Assembly (NCBI RefSeq): GCF_001280205.1
Contig: NZ_CP012575.1
Location: 81,550 to 145,549 of the forward strand
Direction of reading: 5' to 3'
Length of the DNA stretch: 64,000 bases
Source of the DNA: Clavibacter capsici
GTDB taxonomy: Bacteria; Actinomycetota; Actinomycetes; Actinomycetales; Microbacteriaceae
Every line of letters starts with the position of its first letter. The stretch's first letter is position 1. A program made the position numbers and the translations under genes. The notes below the pieces were generated by a model that saw only the letters and a list, made by a program, of their open reading frames with translations, ran no database searches and was not told the origin of the DNA. This document shows, in pieces, positions 9,359 to 18,926 of this stretch.

Positions 9359-9725
9359 TGGAGATGCGGGGAATCGAACCCCGGTCCGCCGCTACACCAT
9401 TACGCATTCTACGAGCGTATCCCTAATGCGTTCTACTTGGCCCCGACCCTTTTCAGGGCTTGTTAGGTCGACAGGCCCATCTTCACTGCGTGTCCCATGC
9501 ATCCGCGAAGAGTTGATGCATGGCTATTCCTATTAATTACGCCGCATCTAGTCCTAGGAAGGGGCTAGGGCGACGGATCACTTAAGCTCTCAGTTATGCA
9601 ACGAGAACGTGATCAGTGCGCTTCAATTCGGCACTTATAATTTGCGGAGAACGTTTACGAGATGACTCCGCGTTCTCGACTCGCTTCTCGTAACAGTGGT
9701 CACGGCGTCGAAACCGATCATCCCC
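9359..9725 (-). ncRNA. ssrA: Transfer-messenger RNA (tmRNA)
   Basis: The minus strand starts with GGGGATGATCGGTTTCGAC, the tmRNA 5' signature, and ends with a T-arm (GGTTCGATTCC) and CATCTCC that pairs with the 5' GGGGATG. Discriminator A is at 9359 and no CCA is encoded. The resume codon appears to be GCC at 9632 and the tag frame to 9594 reads AELKRTDHVLVA then TAA. The core KRTD and the hydrophobic end fit actinobacterial tags, but the last three residues are LVA rather than the usual LAA, and His replaces Phe. tmRNA releases stalled ribosomes and tags the product for proteolysis. This may be an accessory copy. Confidence 0.9.
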
Positions 9726-10602
9726 TCACTTGAGGTACTCCAACTGCCAAGTTGGTACCCCTCGGCTCGAACCTCGATGTGAATTTAACAAGCACCATCT
9801 ACACCCACCGCGCTTGAAGCTGCTGTGGCAGGTGCAGTAGGCGACTGTACGCGAACCCGCATCCACTGGTGCGGGTTTGTCCACAGGCCTCGGCACGGGG
9901 TCTACGAACGGCACGGTCAAGCCTGCGACCGGGGCCGGTGATCGACCGAGCACGTACGAGAGGGCGCGCTCGATGCTGGCGGTGATTGGCGCGGAGCGAC
10001 CTGGGAGGGTGGCTTCCCACCGACCGGGGACCTGAAGTCGACCGGTTCGAGCTCGTTAAGAGAGGACGGGCACGTGCAACTGCGCTTCACCGGGCTGCAC
10101 GTGCCCGGTCGGACTCTCTTTAGGTGCAGTTGTGCCCTCCAGCCCAAGAGGATCGCGTTGCTGCCGCGGCCCACTAGATCGAGGACGCGCGCCGTCTACC
10201 TTGCGGAGTCCGATGGCGCCGCCGTCGCGGCAGAGCTCGGCTCGGGTGCTTGGCGGCCTATCAGGATCATGTGTTCCGCGCAGCGGCCGGGGGAGAGGCA
10301 CTCGTGGGTGCGGCTAGGGGGTCCCGACTGATGTGACGGCGGTGGCCAACCGAGCACCGCTCAAGCGCCAAGCCCACTGCCCGTGAAATGGATGACCGAG
10401 GAGGTGCTGCTTCGTGAGGAGCCACATCATGTAGAAGGGCAGTCTGCACCTTGGAGTACCCGCGACAAGTTTACGTTCAATTGTAGGCGTGACGTGGCAG
10501 GATGACGAGGTCCCCGTCTGGCTTGCGGCCAGACCGAGATCGGTCTAGTGATTCTGCTTATTGTCCGCCATGCGATTCCGAGCGTATCTCGAGGAGGAGT
10601 GG
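9726..10602. other. Region upstream of the tmRNA gene; no confident gene
   Basis: The tmRNA promoter should lie just above 9725. I see no supportable protein gene. An 11-bp perfect inverted repeat (10068-10078 with 10096-10106, core GGGCACGTGCA) could fold into a hairpin; its role is unknown. Confidence 0.45.
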
Positions 10603-11145
10603 ATGGTTGCGGCTACCGCATTTGTCGACGCCGACCGGGGCTCAATATGTCGCGGCGCCGACTCCACGCCCGTAACCATCGACGAGATCGATCCTCAGTC
10701 ACGGAGGAAGACCGTGTGCTTTATTGTCGGGGGAGCACGGTGACAAAAATAATGCTTCAGAAACTCGACCTCCCACCGATCGATGACGGATATGGTGCTG
10801 GTGACCTCCTAGCGCGTGAAGGGGGGGGCACGACGCTGTGACATTATCCTGTGTTAGGGCCCCTTTTCGGCGTGCTACGAAGTGGGGGCCTTCGAACTCG
10901 TCGTTGCCTGTCAGGAACAGATCCACAAAGGCGGAGAACCGCACCGCCTGCACAGGGGGGGCTCCAGACCTGCAATCATGGCCGAACGGGACTCTACAAG
11001 CCACGACGTTTTGTTACCCAGTGTGATACGGCTTGCGCCGCAAGCTACGCTATCCGATTGTAGCGTCTCAGACTTACCGACGACGGCTCTACCGTCATTA
11101 GATTGGCCAACTACCCGTAGCCGTCGCGTTGTAGTTTGTATCTAG
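10603..11145 (+). other. Chain of four possible small ORFs with GTGA overlaps
   Basis: Four short frames follow one another: 10603-10743 (46 residues, ATG preceded by AGGAGG), 10740-10841 (33), 10838-11026 (62) and 11023-11145 (40). Each of the last three starts at a GTG that overlaps the previous stop as GTGA, the arrangement typical of translational coupling. None of the sequences resembles a family I know. GC-rich random DNA can create such overlaps, so the chain may be chance. It runs towards the convergent MFS exporter gene. Confidence 0.3.
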
Positions 11146-11245
11146 CTACCCATGTCGGTCGCGACACCGGGCTGTAATTGACCATGCGTTTACTGACTGC
11201 AGTCGAGTCGCCCGATGGCGCAGAGCCTATGCCTATCATTAGTAG

Positions 11246-12505
11246 TCACCCCGCAGAGTCACAGACACGTGTGCGTCGAAGTAGCGAGGCCCGCGTGGTA
11301 TTGATCAACGGACGCTCTAGGCAGCGGAGAGCCAGCCATGCAAAACCACTGATAAGCAGAGTACCCAGACCTGCAGCTATCTGAAGCGTTTCCGTATCGA
11401 AATTGTCCGCCAGGAGCGCTGCGGCCTGATAGCCGAGTGGCATGGCCGCCAAAGAAATGAATGCATCGACAGCAAGTGCTGAGCCAAGCTTTCCCTGAGG
11501 GATACGGATTTGAATCTCGTTGTAGTAGTGGACTGCCCATGCTCCGACTGCAAAGCCGGCCAACGCGGCGCTTGGCGCTGTCAAGAACACCCCGCCGGAG
11601 GCGTAGAGTCCCAGTGCGATGATTGGAGCGGCCCTACCGCTAAGGAACAAAAAAGGCGTCGAGCCTGCTGCCTTCAGTTTTTTACGTCGATGACGGAGTA
11701 CGCCCACGAGGTTGCCTAGACCAAACCCTCCGAGGATGAATGCCCACGCGTTGCTGCCCAGTACTGGGTCGGCTGAAACGATGCGTGGACCACTTAGCTG
11801 ATAAAAACCTGCAGATAAGGCGATCAATAGAATGGAGGAAAGCTGTGTGGTTGCAAACCAGGGCGATAAGAGAGGGTGCGACTTCAGGGCTTGTCGTTGG
11901 TGTGATCTGCGCTCGGAGAGGTGCTTAAGTTGCGGCAGCTGAGTAAGGAATACTGTGCTGAATATGTTTAAAATGGCAAGAGCTACCAGGAGGGTCTGAT
12001 ACGGCCATTGGCTTATCCAAAATGCCGAGATCATTGGTGCGAGTACCGCCACAGGCGTGAGTACGGCTCTCAATGAGGAAAGGGATGCCTGGAGGTGCTC
12101 GTGTTTGACTAACTGAGGAATTATGCTTTGTGTACTTGGGCCGTTGAGTCCAGCCAGTCCGCCCATAATCACGGCTACCATAACGTACATTGTGTCATTT
12201 GGTGGCTGGAGTGTGAAACTCACTCCGAAGAGCGCATATGCCACGGCGGTTGCGCACTGGACGAGAATGATGTACGCGCGCCTGTTTAGGCGATCTAACG
12301 CTACTCCTCCGACCGGGAGCATGGCGAGCTGCGCAATGACTAGGGCGGAGAGCGCTTGGGCAAGTGCGTCGGCATTTAAACCACCTTCTCGGGGCCCAAG
12401 GGTGAGGATTATGGGAACGGCCGTCTGCGAGATGGCAGCAACGACTCGACTGCTAGCAAGGGCCACAAAGCTACAATCCGCGAACTGAGGGGGGCGTAAA
12501 GACAT
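11246..12505 (-). CDS. Major facilitator superfamily efflux transporter
   Basis: The 419-residue product has about twelve hydrophobic segments in two halves with a basic central loop (LKHLSERRSHQRQ, about residues 195-207), as in MFS proteins of the EntS/MefA-like exporter type. The first loop after TM2 has the conserved arrangement GGVALDRLNRR (about 67-77). The gene is AT-richer than its surroundings and stands alone, a sign of separate acquisition. The substrate cannot be told. Start ATG 12505 follows an AT-rich leader. Confidence 0.85.
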   Translation of the reverse strand: MSLRPPQFADCSFVALASSRVVAAISQTAVPIILTLGPREGGLNADALAQALSALVIAQLAMLPVGGVALDRLNRRAYIILVQCATAVAYALFGVSFTLQPPNDTMYVMVAVIMGGLAGLNGPSTQSIIPQLVKHEHLQASLSSLRAVLTPVAVLAPMISAFWISQWPYQTLLVALAILNIFSTVFLTQLPQLKHLSERRSHQRQALKSHPLLSPWFATTQLSSILLIALSAGFYQLSGPRIVSADPVLGSNAWAFILGGFGLGNLVGVLRHRRKKLKAAGSTPFLFLSGRAAPIIALGLYASGGVFLTAPSAALAGFAVGAWAVHYYNEIQIRIPQGKLGSALAVDAFISLAAMPLGYQAAALLADNFDTETLQIAAGLGTLLISGFAWLALRCLERPLINTTRASLLRRTRVCDSAG

Positions 12506-13285
12506 GAATATACCTCAAGTGTGTGTTGTGCTGCGAATATCATCACTTACGGTTCGTCATAGAAGGATAAACGTGGTGCGCGCTCTCGGCAGCGTGTCTG
12601 TTCTTGCAATTCGTCGTGGCGATGGGCGCCACTTGGTGACATATTCAGATCCGCTATAAGGCGCCGTCTTTATTGCGTCGGAACCGCGACGCCAGTAATG
12701 GGAGCACCAACTTAGATGACCAGCGCTAGACGGCGCTCGAGTTATTAACAGGAATGGTCGCTGTATGTCAGCCCATGCTCCTCAAGCGTGCCGAAGCATC
12801 ATGTTCGTCGTCTGCGGACGCTGCATGGCGAGCTCGCCATGCAGTACCTCGGAGACCCGCCCCCACAGGCGGATCGTCAGTCGGACTGATCGCTGCCCTG
12901 CCCCTCGGAGCATGCATGACGGGTGCCGCCGGCACCGGCTCCTAGCCGACATGGTGGACGTCCCTGACCCTCGGCCAACATCCACTCGATGCCAGCTTTG
13001 TAAGACCTCGTGTGCAAGGTTCGATCTACGAAGAACCTCAACGAGGACCTCACCCAGCTCGCCTTCGCCGGGGCGTCTGAGAGTCCAAGATCATTTCAAA
13101 AAGTCCGTGATGCCGACGAGCTTCAAGACGCCGCGACGGGGAACGGTCGGACCCTTCCACGGGACCCCCGCGTCTACGGCCATCGCGACCTGGCGAGGGT
13201 CTTGCCGCCTGGACGTGTGAGCAAGGGCCACCGTAGAGAAGTGACACGGGCACGTCAGTCACCGCTCCGCGAGCCGCACGGCCCC
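12506..13285. other. No confident gene; contains a 24-bp perfect palindrome
   Basis: No frame here is convincing. The segment 12821-12844 is a perfect 24-bp palindrome (half-site CTGCATGGCGAG). It could be a hairpin or the binding site of a dimeric regulator or recombinase. The upstream region of the MFS gene (12506-12720) is AT-rich and probably holds its promoter. Confidence 0.5.
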
Positions 13286-13840
13286 ATGGACGTCGCCGTA
13301 TCCGCGACGTGCGTCCTCCTCGGCATCACCACTGCCGCGCGGACCGCCACCTTCGCTCACGCCACCAACGACAGCACATCCGCCCATGAGCACTCGGCCT
13401 TGCCGGTCAGCCGCACTATCATCCCCGCCACGGACGGCCCCGGCTTTGGCGCCTTCACCCTCTCCGCGCCGCAGGACGCCGGCGAGAGTGCCCTCGTCGC
13501 AGTTGTCATCGCATCCTCGCCCAAGAGCTTGCGGTGCCACCTAAAGCGGCTGAGCGCCGACCTCCTCGGACAGGGCTTCATCGTGGTCGACATCGATACC
13601 GCGGTGGCTACGGCCTCCCGAACCGGCGCTCCTCGGAGACGCTCGCCGCGGCCAAGCCCCTCGCAACCGCCAGTCCGTCAAGGACCAGGTCTGGTGGGCA
13701 AATACCAGCATCGTCGGGTATTTACTCGCCGGCGGCGGCGCGCTCCCGTCCGCCGTGCACCAGCACTGCCTCGAGATGGGTCGCACGCGACCATGGCGCA
13801 GTTGCCGGCCAACTACCCGTTCGCGCTAGGAGGACTTGAG
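13286..13840 (+). pseudogene. Secreted alpha/beta-hydrolase (lipase/cutinase-like) remnant
   Basis: From ATG 13286 the frame gives a signal-peptide-like start and then GFGAFTLSAPQDAGESALVAVVIA and LLGQGFIVVDIDTAVA, which resemble the N-terminal part of bacterial cutinase/PET-hydrolase-like lipases. After about 13610 the homology moves to another frame (VKDQV..ANTSIVGY), where intact enzymes have their G-H-S-M-G nucleophile elbow; here the matching stretch reads GYLLAGGG and lacks the His-Ser. Frameshifts and the lost motif mean no active enzyme. Confidence 0.45.
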
Positions 13841-13849
13841 GGGCAAGGC

Positions 13850-14317
13850 AGCTCCCGGGTTGCTCGCACTTTCACGAGCTGCGTGCAAGACCCGGGTCAT
13901 CACCAGCACCGTCCCCGAGCTCGGCGACGACCACGCCGCGGCTCTCACCTCCATGCGCTTCTTGCGCGGGAAGGCGTTCTCGTCCTGCGGCGACCGCGCT
14001 CCGAGACTTGCACTCACGAGCCGAGCTGGACCGGGTGCTCACTGTGGAGCGCACCGATAACACCTACGCCACCCTCCATCGAGCGCTTGGTCGCGTCGTC
14101 ACCCCGGTCGACGGCCCGACGGCGGAGAGGGCGTGGGCGAACGTCTATGGGATGCAAGTGTGTTCCCAGGGGCGCAAACGCTGCGATGACCAATGAGCTC
14201 CGTGGATGGGACTCATGGGAACGGGCGTGGCCAGTCGACGACGATACCGCCCTAGGTCCCGCCCCTCCACCCGCTACCCGCGAGGGAGACAACCACGCGA
14301 GAGTAGATCGACGCTAG
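13850..14317 (+). pseudogene. Degraded coding remnant, product not recognised
   Basis: Protein-like stretches alternate between frames: AACKTRVITSTVPELGDDHAAALTSMRFL, then SRAELDRVLTVERTDNTYATLHRALGRVVTPVDGPTAERAWANVYGMQV (about 14011-14160), then ELRGWDSWERAWPVDDDTALG (about 14197-14255). The composition is that of a real GC-rich gene, but several frameshifts separate the parts. I cannot name the family. Confidence 0.4.
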
Positions 14318-14362
14318 CTTCGGCTCGCTCAACATCGCGACGATCGCTGCCGGAGGCGCCCG

Positions 14363-14855
14363 CTAGTACCCCAATCGGACGGCGGTCGTCGCGGTCATGC
14401 CCGAGAAGAATCGACACGTGCACCCGGTCCTCGCGCGCTCATGCTGATACCGGTTCGCCGTCGACCGGGATGCCCGGATCACCGCCCCGGTGATCGGGTT
14501 GATCCAAGCCAACGGCGGCGATCCCTGCCGGCGCAGCATCCAGGAGATTGTCCGGGCCAGGACCGACGTCACCGGCGCCAACCGGGCCGGACCTGCCCGT
14601 AACCGGGACCGCGCCTCCAGCACGACGCGTTCCCGCTCCGGGGTCGTTTTGGTCAGCATCGAACTAGGCCTGGACGACCGATCCGACAGCCCTCGCAGCC
14701 ACTCGGCACAGAACCGTTTCACCCACCGATGCGTGGAATGGCGCGACACCCCGAGCTCGCGCACGACAGACGTCACCGGCGAGCGATCATACACCTCCGG
14801 CCGCACGAGGAGAACCACCCCCGTAAACCGTCAAACGAGCATCACCGTGGGACAT
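14363..14855 (-). pseudogene. IS481-type transposase remnant
   Basis: An ATG at 14855 begins MSHGDARLT, the usual opening of IS481 transposases. After a frameshift near 14818 the frame continues with a helix-turn-helix (VTSVVRELGVSRHSTHRWVKRFCAEWLRGLSDRSSRP), the PARLAPV segment and the YQHER start of the catalytic core, then breaks off at about 14400. The DDE catalytic residues are missing. It is a dead insertion-sequence fragment. Confidence 0.75.
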
Positions 14856-15185
14856 CGAGGCAACCTGACGATGGTTCATATCAGTAGCTCGGTCAAGCCA
14901 GGAGACCTCCCCACTCGCCCCGAACTGTCGCCAACGTCGTGGCCGAGTACAACTAGGAGGCGGCCACGGTTCTCGCAGCCGCCTTCGGTAGCCGGCCGCA
15001 CAGATCTTGTCCGTCCCCGTGCCGTCGCGGGGCACGTGCGTGACGTCTACGACCGTGATCCTTATCGGTGAGCACGTCCTCCCATCGGGTTTTCTCCGGC
15101 TCAGGCCGACGTCGGCTGCCCCCCCCCCCCGACGGCTGAAGGGCCGGCCCGTGGCGGGCCAGCCTCCTCCTCCCTGCAGCTCGCT

Positions 15186-15533
15186 CTAGCTGTTCGCGCG
15201 GTACTCCTCGAGTAGGTGCACGGAGATGCGTCCGCGCTCGGAGACCTTGTGGCCGCGCTTGCGCAGCCACTCGCGTGCAGCGCCGAGGTCTTGCTTCGGT
15301 GTCAAACCTGCGGAGCCGTGCGGTGCCGCCGTACCGGCGGCCGCGCGGCCGAGGCGGTGGCCCTTATCGATGTAGTCCTCGAGCGCGGTTCGCAACTTAG
15401 CGGCGTTGTCATCGCTGAGGTCGATCTCGTAGTTGACGCCATCGAGCGCGAACGAGATGCTCTCGCCCTGGCCCTCCTCGATGGGCATACCGTGGATGTC
15501 GTCAACGAGCGTGGTCAGCACTTTGCGGGCCAT
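15186..15533 (-). CDS. lsr2: Lsr2 nucleoid-associated protein
   Basis: The 115-residue protein begins MARKVLTTLVDDIHG, the Lsr2 N-terminal dimerisation domain (about 1-60), and ends with the DNA-binding domain REWLRKRGHKVSERGRISVHLLEEY (about 85-111), including the RGR element that enters the AT minor groove. Lsr2 is the actinobacterial H-NS analogue and silences AT-rich, horizontally acquired genes. The start ATG at 15533 is preferred over the longer frame to 15641. It lies next to an AT-rich stretch of Chp-type protease genes, likely targets. Confidence 0.95.
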   Translation of the reverse strand: MARKVLTTLVDDIHGMPIEEGQGESISFALDGVNYEIDLSDDNAAKLRTALEDYIDKGHRLGRAAAGTAAPHGSAGLTPKQDLGAAREWLRKRGHKVSERGRISVHLLEEYRANS

Positions 15534-16244
15534 GTGATTTCCTCCCCATACGGATTCAGCACGGTAACGATGTGCTAAATCATACGATACATGGCCAGCT
15601 GGCGCAGCGCACTTATCACGGTCGTACTTTGTCCACCGCACTCATCCTTGGGTCAGGGGAGCGAGGGCCCCGGCGGCTGTCGTTTAGGCTGTTCGCGCCC
15701 GAGATATCTCGTAGTGCTCGAGGTCGTGCGCGACCTGAAGTGACTCACGGTCAAGAAGCCTAATCAGATCATCCGTCGGCAAGTGATGGCCGAGCGGGTT
15801 GCCCTGTTCGTCCGGTATGGGGCGTGCCTGCATGCGATCGTGAACCCCGCCCGGCGCTACGTGCGTGTTTTGGCGTCGCCGTCGGGAGGCGTCACTTGTC
15901 CGGGTCGCCTTCCTTCGCGGTCGGATCCGCGCAGGTAAAGGCGCTTCCCGACAGCACCATCTCGATCTCAATTGCGGCGTCGGGCTGGTATAGGAAGTAT
16001 GACGGCCTTCCGGTCTAAGTCCAGCCCCACTCTCAGTAGCCCACGCCCAACCAAGGCCGCTAACGCAACCTGTGCATAGAAATCGTGCGGTTTGCTTAGT
16101 TCTGCAAAAATATGGTCCGACAGTAATCCGTGGACAAGGCCTTGGTGGGCACCAACCGTTGACGAGCGTGACTCACGGATTACCCGAGCATACTCACTGC
16201 TATATGTAAATAAATTGCATCACAACCTGACATTGGAGAATTGC
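15534..16244. other. Intergenic stretch between lsr2 and the first Chp protease
   Basis: The AT-rich bases 15540-15600 should hold the lsr2 promoter. On the minus strand 15684-15833 is a 49-residue frame (M..RPIPDEQGNPLGHHLPTDDLIRLLDRE...) with a natural composition, perhaps a small gene or the end of a broken one. Bases 16160-16244 are strongly AT-rich and carry GGAG at 16235 for the protease. Confidence 0.4.
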
Positions 16245-17120
16245 TTGCTTGATTTACATACATCCTTTACGGCTCGTTTGTTTCGCTTGGGTATCGCGGC
16301 CGCACTCGCGCTACTGATATGCGCAACTCCTCTGATCGCAATACCATCTTCCGCGCAGGCGGCGGGAGCGTCTCGTACGTCGCTTCCCATTGTTGCGGGC
16401 ACTAAGCTTACTTTCAGCCAGCCACCACATCCGGGTACCTACGCTGCGGACTCATATTGTACCGCCGGCGCAGTCTTCAAGTCCACCACATATTTATCGA
16501 GGCTTCTTCCGTACTCCGCGGCATCACGGTATGTACTTACTGCCAAGCACTGCGGACAGGTGGGAGCCGATGTCAGCGTGGGGGAGGATGCTGTGGGGAA
16601 AGTTATCTGGGCGTCACCGGATCGAGATCTCGAACTGATTAAGGTGGATCCGGAAGCGCATCGTAATACGCATTGCGGCCCCACCTACGGAGGTGCAAGT
16701 AGATGTAGTGTAATCCAGACCTTCACACCGAGAGCCGTCGGGAAGATCATCCTCGATTTACCGTATACGCTTAACTTTGAGCGAGCAATACCCATTGCGG
16801 GAGTAGGCACTCCAACTAATACAACTCGAATATGTACATCTGGTTACCGCACGGGACCGAATTGCACCTTTCGTCTGGTAAACCTTCCACCACGAGAAGA
16901 AGAACAAGCCAAAGCCCGGGGTCAAAAAGTGATGCGTAGCGAATCCGCTGGTACGGATCAGGGAGATTCCGGTGGACCGGTCAGTGACCCGAGTGGTGTC
17001 CTCTTTGGTATCCATCACGGCTCTGCCGACCCTACTCGCTTCGCGAACGTCGGTATATACACACCTATCTCCGAGTTTTTGACAGAGCAGCCCAACTATG
17101 CACTTGCACCTGCAAGTTAG
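16245..17120 (+). CDS. Secreted Chp/Pat-1-type serine protease
   Basis: The proposed start is TTG 16245, placed 6 bases after a GGAG ribosome site; a longer frame from 16092 lacks a signal peptide at its start. The product (about 291 residues) has a signal peptide ending at SSAQA-A, then an S1 fold with His in LTAKHCG, Asp in DRDLELIKV and the nucleophile in DQGDSGGPV. Paired cysteines resemble those of the Chp/Pat-1 family, virulence factors of Clavibacter in plants. The gene is markedly AT-richer than the chromosome-like genes, suggesting transfer. Related copies are at 22345 and 26856. Confidence 0.9.
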   Translation: MLDLHTSFTARLFRLGIAAALALLICATPLIAIPSSAQAAGASRTSLPIVAGTKLTFSQPPHPGTYAADSYCTAGAVFKSTTYLSRLLPYSAASRYVLTAKHCGQVGADVSVGEDAVGKVIWASPDRDLELIKVDPEAHRNTHCGPTYGGASRCSVIQTFTPRAVGKIILDLPYTLNFERAIPIAGVGTPTNTTRICTSGYRTGPNCTFRLVNLPPREEEQAKARGQKVMRSESAGTDQGDSGGPVSDPSGVLFGIHHGSADPTRFANVGIYTPISEFLTEQPNYALAPAS

Positions 17121-17814
17121 GCGATTAGCAAAACTCGGCATCACGGTACTCGCTGCTGTCGTTTTAACATGCATCTTCTCCTCTGCCTCGAACTAGCCCA
17201 CTTTGCAGTGATCGGGATCACAATACAGTCCACTTCTTATGACAATTTGAAAAGCTATTCTTGGTCGGCCGCTGCGTTCGCGGGTGCTGCCATCAGCGTG
17301 GCACCGCCCGTTTGCAGCTAACGCGTTGCCCGTAGACAACGCCGAGTACTCGAAGCGTCAACCTACCTAATCGATGTCATCGAGGTTTCTCGGTGCGCCT
17401 GTGTCCTATATTAATAGCGCTTGGGGGCGTAGCGAGGACTCTGTGCCTATCACGAACACCCAGAAATCGCCTGCTTCGCGCGGGCGGAGTCTGACGGGAC
17501 CAATGCGACGTCCCCCGGCGCCTACGAATCGGTGATGGCCACCATGGGGCGTGGCATGCCTGCGGATACGCCAAACGTGGTACATAGACCATGTCGCCAA
17601 CGCGATGGTTGCGTGCACGCTGCTGCGAGAGGACGGGTGCCTACAGGCCGATGAGCTCAGCGGATTCCTGCGGGGCATGCCTTTCGGGACAGTCGTCGGG
17701 CCGTCCAAGTTGACGCTGGGCGTGCTCCCAAACAGCTTTAGCGCTATCGTCCCCCGCAGTGCTGACGTGTGCGCACGCCTCGACCTCCCCGAACTCGCGC
17801 TCCGAGACGCGCTT
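17121..17814. other. No confident gene
   Basis: A plus-strand frame from 17551 to about 17814 has a natural composition (MACLRIRQTWYIDHVANAMVAC...) but matches nothing I know and runs into the duplicated secreted-protein remnant. No other structure stands out. Confidence 0.4.
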
Positions 17815-18490
17815 CCGGCGGATGTGCCACCGCGACTACTATTAGTACTTGATCTTGCCCTGCCAGGCAGGACGGGCGCGGCTCGCAAACATTCCAGTGC
17901 GAGTCCCGGTTGAAGTCAGCGATGATGCCGGTCATGCTGATTCAGCCGACGCCGTTGCAGTTGGGAATTGCGGTTGGCGTACTGGACACGGCCTTAATGC
18001 TTCACGCGACGCTGAACACGGAGCTGCTCCCTCCAGACCATGCAATGCAACTCTGTCTCAGGAAAGGCGCGATTAAGTTGTGCCATTCGACCACGAACAC
18101 CCGCATGCCCGCGGGACACTGGTAGCGAGGATATGGCTGATGGGTCCCGGCGCACTTGGATGTAGTCACACTCGTGCAAAAACTGCGTCGGCAGGCTATC
18201 TGAGGTGTCAATGTCGATTACAGGCGGGGGTAGGAGTCGCCATTGTCAGCCGGCGACCCCGTCCGTGTCCCCTGTGTGGAACAGCGATAGAAGCGGTTGA
18301 AATACCGGGAGTGCTGGCTGTTGAGGAGTGCAAAGTCATCCTTTCAGGAGTCCTCAGCGGCGTACAACCAAAGTCGGCGGCTCCCTAGCCGCTGAGGGCC
18401 CGCAGATACGGCGGCTGCCGGTCGCTTGTCACAACTACTCCACAGGAATCTGCCCGGCGTAGCGAGGGTTCGGGTAGGTATGCCTCCCCG
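17815..18490 (-). pseudogene. Dead duplicate of the small secreted protein at 20306-20809
   Basis: The DNA from 17815 to about 18490 aligns with 20270-20970, including the end of the coding part, the middle (GTAGCGAGGATATGGCTGAT at about 18123) and the upstream DNA. On the minus strand the frame is broken by indels and stops, and the N-terminal signal peptide region is shortened. It is an old duplicate that no longer encodes a full protein. Confidence 0.7.
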
Positions 18491-18533
18491 AACCACCCAG
18501 TTGTAGTCAGGTCTGGGCGTTTCGCCCTATCGG

Positions 18534-18926
18534 CTAGCCCATCTGCCTGAGGTAGTCGCGCGGGTTGGCGTCCCACCATTCGCGGCTGTGGACGATGCGG
18601 GTGGGGAAGGTCTTAAGTTTTTCCTGGCGGTTGCAGGAGCTGCCGATCGCAATCGCGGCCGTTTGCCCGTTGAGCGGGATGCTGTTCCAGCCGTAGTGGA
18701 TCGGGATGCACAGGTCTGGTACCGAGCCGTCCAGCGGGTAGACCATGATGGCGTGGACCTTCGGGTTCGTGACGCTGAGCATGATGGCGTTGTCTCGAGG
18801 CGCCGCGTGGGTGGGGTTAGGCAGATCCGCCGCGTCCGCAGCGGCACCGCCGCCCAGGGCGATTGCTGCGCTTAGGAGGATGGACGCGGCCGTGGTGATG
18901 AGCGGGCGGGCGTGGGGGAGGGTCAT
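18534..18926 (-). CDS. Small secreted protein of unknown function
   Basis: ATG 18926 opens a 130-residue protein with a signal peptide (LITTAASILLSAAIALGGGAAADA, cleavage near residue 32). The mature part is about 95 residues with two cysteines (DLCIP and SSCNR) and ends WWDANPRDYLRQMG. The layout (signal peptide, PTHAAPR segment, AIMVYPLDGSVPDLCIPI, final W..N.RDYLRQ) parallels the secreted protein at 20306, so the two may form one family. Location among Chp proteases suggests an exported effector, but that is inference. Confidence 0.75.
   Translation of the reverse strand: MTLPHARPLITTAASILLSAAIALGGGAAADAADLPNPTHAAPRDNAIMLSVTNPKVHAIMVYPLDGSVPDLCIPIHYGWNSIPLNGQTAAIAIGSSCNRQEKLKTFPTRIVHSREWWDANPRDYLRQMG

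Noticed and set aside
13010..14317. 435-residue continuous open frame
   Set aside because: It joins pieces of at least two unrelated degraded genes; after about 13610 its protein is Arg/Pro-rich and the homology lies in other frames.
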